The notes under the pieces are model-generated. The model was given only the letters and a program-made list of their open reading frames with translations, searched no databases and was not told the DNA's origin. This document shows positions 6,707 through 8,327 of a stretch of DNA of 8,327 nucleotides, in pieces. Position 1 is the stretch's first letter; each line of letters opens with the position of its first letter. The translations under genes were made by a program, and so were the position numbers. This stretch comes from an uncultured Chloroflexota bacterium (GTDB lineage Bacteria > Chloroflexota > Chloroflexia > Chloroflexales > Roseiflexaceae), in NCBI GenBank assembly GCA_937876225.1, contig CALFIC010000044.1, forward strand, positions 1 to 8,327, in the 5' to 3' direction.

Positions 6707-7330
6707 ATTGCCCGCGAAGGCTGGCCATTTCTCGCAATTGCTTTGATTGTTGCTCTTATCGCATCTGTTACCTTAGGTGCTTGGTCACTGCCTTTTTGGC
6801 TGATCGCACTGTTTGTCCTGCAGTTTTTCCGTGATCCGGCGCGCTCGGGTTCCACTGCGGCTAACGCAGTGTTGTCCCCCGCAGACGGCCGTATCGTGGT
6901 CGTTGAGCACACGCATGACCCATACGGCAATCGCGAAGCGCTGAAAATCAGCGTGTTCATGAATGTATTTAATGTTCATTCAAATCGCTGTGGAGTGAAC
7001 GGCTTGGTAAAAGAGATCCAGTATTTTCCTGGCAAGTTTGTTAATGCCGATTTGGATAAGGCCTCTACTGAAAATGAACGCAACGCCGTTGTGATTGATG
7101 CGAATGGTCAAATTGTGACCCTGGTTCAAGTTGCCGGCCTGATTGCTCGTCGAATTCTGTGCTACATCCATGTGGGTGACCGCCTCAAAGCAGGTGAACG
7201 CTATGGTTTTATTCGCTTTGGATCAAGAGTGGATGTCTACTTGCCCTTGACCGCTGAACCTTTAGTCAGTGTTGGCGATAAAGTATTTGCTACCAATACC
7301 GCCTTGGCGCGCTTGCCAGGTTTAGATTAA
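6563..7330 (+). CDS. psd: phosphatidylserine decarboxylase with a foreign GH29 N-terminus (chimeric ORF)
   Basis: From about residue 49 the 255-residue frame is a short-form (about 215 aa) phosphatidylserine decarboxylase, a pyruvoyl enzyme that turns phosphatidylserine into phosphatidylethanolamine at the inner membrane. IAREGWPF is followed by two hydrophobic segments (about 56-71 and 74-89), FFRDPARS, LSPADG (Asp108), SVFMNVFNVHSNR (His139) and FGSRVDVYLP. Self-cleavage at Gly220-Ser221 makes the pyruvoyl group, and Asp-His-Ser is the family's processing triad. Only the first few native residues before IAREGW are missing, replaced by fucosidase sequence. pssA follows 26 bases later, as in Burkholderiales. 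Codons become T/A-ending after about 6730. The psd call is firm; the first 48 residues should not be considered part of the real protein. Confidence 0.9.
   Translation: MPFDRTLTAVQAHQVPAWFHDAKLGIFIHWGLYSVPGWAPTTGEINDVIAREGWPFLAIALIVALIASVTLGAWSLPFWLIALFVLQFFRDPARSGSTAANAVLSPADGRIVVVEHTHDPYGNREALKISVFMNVFNVHSNRCGVNGLVKEIQYFPGKFVNADLDKASTENERNAVVIDANGQIVTLVQVAGLIARRILCYIHVGDRLKAGERYGFIRFGSRVDVYLPLTAEPLVSVGDKVFATNTALARLPGLD
6690..6730. other. chimeric junction between two source genomes
   Basis: Within these bases the frame passes from GH29 to Psd protein without a stop or shift. The most likely crossover lies in the codons for IAREGW (6707-6724), a stretch typical of betaproteobacterial Psd N-termini and plausibly also present in the fucosidase. 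Base composition and codon choice change at the same place. There are no transposon ends, att-like repeats or integrase around it. Confidence 0.8.
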
Positions 7331-7356
7331 TTCGATTCACTTTTACTAGGACGATT

Positions 7357-8220
7357 TTGCCAACATTTCGCCGCCGTGGTCGTATCGATCGTAGTCGCTT
7401 ATCTCGCTCTCGCTCAGATCATCCTCAAGGTGATTGGGCGGAGGAAATTGTCGATGGCGAGGATTACGAGGTAGAAGAGCTACATCCTCAAAAGCCTCGC
7501 TTGCGCAGCAAAGGCATTTATTTACTTCCTAATGCATTTACAACTGCAGCGCTGTTTTGCGGTTTTTTCGCCATTGTGAATGCCATGAATCACCATTTCG
7601 AAATTGCTGCTATTGCTATCTTTGCGTCTTTAGTTTTGGATGGCATGGATGGTCGTGTGGCAAGGATGACCAATACCCAAAGTGCATTTGGCGAACAATA
7701 TGATTCACTCGCAGATATGGTTTCTTTTGGAGTGGCCCCAGCATTGGTAGCTTATGAGTGGGCTCTGAAAGATTTAGGTAAATGGGGATGGTTAGCTGCT
7801 TTCACCTATTGCGCTGGTGCCGCCTTGCGTTTGGCTCGTTTCAATGTGAACACAGGCGTAGTTGATAAAAAATTCTTCCAAGGTTTGCCAAGTCCCGCAG
7901 CTGGCTCTTTAATGGCTGGTTTTATTTGGCTGGCCGACGACAATAAAATCCCAGTGCGCGATACAGCTATTCCTTGGATTACCTTCTTCATTGCGGTATA
8001 TGCCGGTTTAACCATGGTTTCAAATGCCCGTTTTTACAGTGGGAAAGCTTTGGACGTGCGCTACCGGGTGCCATTTGGCGTCATGGTTCTGCTAATCCTG
8101 ACCTTTGTTTTGATTTCTTCTAACCCTCCACTGACCTTGTTTGGCTTATTCGTGGTCTATTCCATCTCGGGGTATATCGTCTGGGCCTGGGAACGACTCA
8201 GCGGTAAGCGATTTAGCTAA
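7357..8220 (+). CDS. pssA: CDP-diacylglycerol--serine O-phosphatidyltransferase
   Basis: This 287-residue membrane enzyme makes phosphatidylserine from CDP-diacylglycerol and L-serine; Psd then decarboxylates the product. The CDP-alcohol phosphotransferase motif is complete: Asp95, Asp98-Gly99, Ala102-Arg103, Gly112, Asp116 and Asp120, in LDGMDGRVAR and FGEQYDSLAD. A charged N-terminal extension (about 1-50) precedes several membrane helices (about 54-76, 82-95, 120-136, 145-160, 204-222, 238-253 and 259-277). The start is TTG at 7357, supported by AGGA five bases upstream; no ATG fits as well. It lies 26 bases after psd, so the two are one operon. The order psd-pssA, and the leucine leader beyond it, match Burkholderiales such as Polynucleobacter. 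Confidence 0.94.
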   Translation: MPTFRRRGRIDRSRLSRSRSDHPQGDWAEEIVDGEDYEVEELHPQKPRLRSKGIYLLPNAFTTAALFCGFFAIVNAMNHHFEIAAIAIFASLVLDGMDGRVARMTNTQSAFGEQYDSLADMVSFGVAPALVAYEWALKDLGKWGWLAAFTYCAGAALRLARFNVNTGVVDKKFFQGLPSPAAGSLMAGFIWLADDNKIPVRDTAIPWITFFIAVYAGLTMVSNARFYSGKALDVRYRVPFGVMVLLILTFVLISSNPPLTLFGLFVVYSISGYIVWAWERLSGKRFS

Positions 8221-8248
8221 ATTTCCCTTTTTAGGGTATATTTAATCC

Positions 8249-8326
8249 ATGTTGATGAATTTCTCACTTCTATCTAGCCTGCTTCTACTAGCACTAAGCC
8301 TTGAGCTTGGGGCGGGTAAGGCCTGA
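8249..8326 (+). CDS. leucine-rich leader peptide, probable leuA attenuator
   Basis: A complete 25-codon frame from ATG 8249 to TGA 8324-8326 (or 23 codons from ATG 8255) contains ten leucines, including the run LLLLALSLEL. Leu codons are TTG, four CTT, one CTG and four CTA (at 8270, 8285, 8288 and 8294). Runs of leucine codons with CTA characterise leucine-operon leader peptides such as LeuL of enterobacteria. When charged tRNA-Leu is scarce, ribosomes stall there and the downstream hairpin choice lets leuA be transcribed. Position after pssA fits, because leuA follows psd-pssA in many Burkholderiales. The ribosome site is weak (TAGGG, about 12 bases away). Bases GCCTT (8298-8302) and AAGGC (8318-8322) could form one of the alternative stems; the rest is beyond the edge. 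Confidence 0.72.
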   Translation: MLMNFSLLSSLLLLALSLELGAGKA

Positions 8327-8327
8327 G

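Noticed and set aside
6563..7330. A natural, functional fucosidase-Psd fusion protein
   Set aside because: Only the first ~50 residues of GH29 are present, without catalytic residues. The composition shifts at the join, and the flanking genes belong to two different kinds of genome. An artefact is more likely.
8224..8236. Hairpin after pssA as an intrinsic terminator
   Set aside because: The CCCT/AGGG stem is only four pairs and lacks a following T run of useful length, so it is not called.
1..8327. CRISPR arrays, tRNA or rRNA genes, insertion sequences, phage or defence genes
   Set aside because: No regularly spaced repeats, cloverleaf sequences, transposase or integrase motifs, or terminal inverted repeats were seen on either strand.

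Overview
The window reads as two unrelated pieces of bacterial chromosome joined inside one open reading frame near position 6700. Positions 1 to about 6700 are GC-rich (hand counts: 55% in 6001-6060 and 65% in 5701-5760). Their gene content suits a free-living, possibly Chloroflexota-like, heterotroph; that placement is an inference from protein flavour only. From about 6725 onward the DNA is less GC-rich (40% in 7561-7620, 45% in 7861-7920) and carries psd, pssA and a leucine-rich leader peptide. This is the psd-pssA-leuA arrangement known from Betaproteobacteria of the Burkholderiales, and the protein flavour resembles Polynucleobacter.

Left part, in order. A short-chain dehydrogenase on the minus strand runs off the left edge. 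A short upstream ORF overlaps its start. A HAD-IA phosphatase on the plus strand converges, with a 21-base overlap, on a minus-strand cluster that is transcribed as MFS efflux pump, four-helix membrane protein, TetR repressor. The pump promoter has a TATAAT box followed directly by a GACCGGTC-centred palindrome, a good candidate operator for the TetR protein. The cluster therefore looks like a self-regulated efflux operon. Upstream of it lies a minus-strand M29 metallo-aminopeptidase with its own intrinsic terminator. After a 320-base divergent intergenic region comes a plus-strand Gfo/Idh/MocA oxidoreductase, then the first ~50 codons of a GH29 alpha-L-fucosidase. This pair suggests a carbohydrate-use locus that is cut off.

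Right part. The fucosidase start runs in frame into phosphatidylserine decarboxylase, which lacks only its first few native residues. It is followed by phosphatidylserine synthase, and together they form the two-step route from CDP-diacylglycerol to phosphatidylethanolamine. The last 80 bases encode a 25-residue peptide with ten leucines, four of them CTA codons. This is the hallmark of a leucine attenuation leader, and leuA is expected just past the right edge.

The most economical reading is that the window is an assembly or library chimera joined at a short shared stretch (Ile-Ala-Arg-Glu-Gly-Trp). I see no novel system whose parts span the junction. The most rewarding observations are the junction itself, the leucine leader and the TetR operator.
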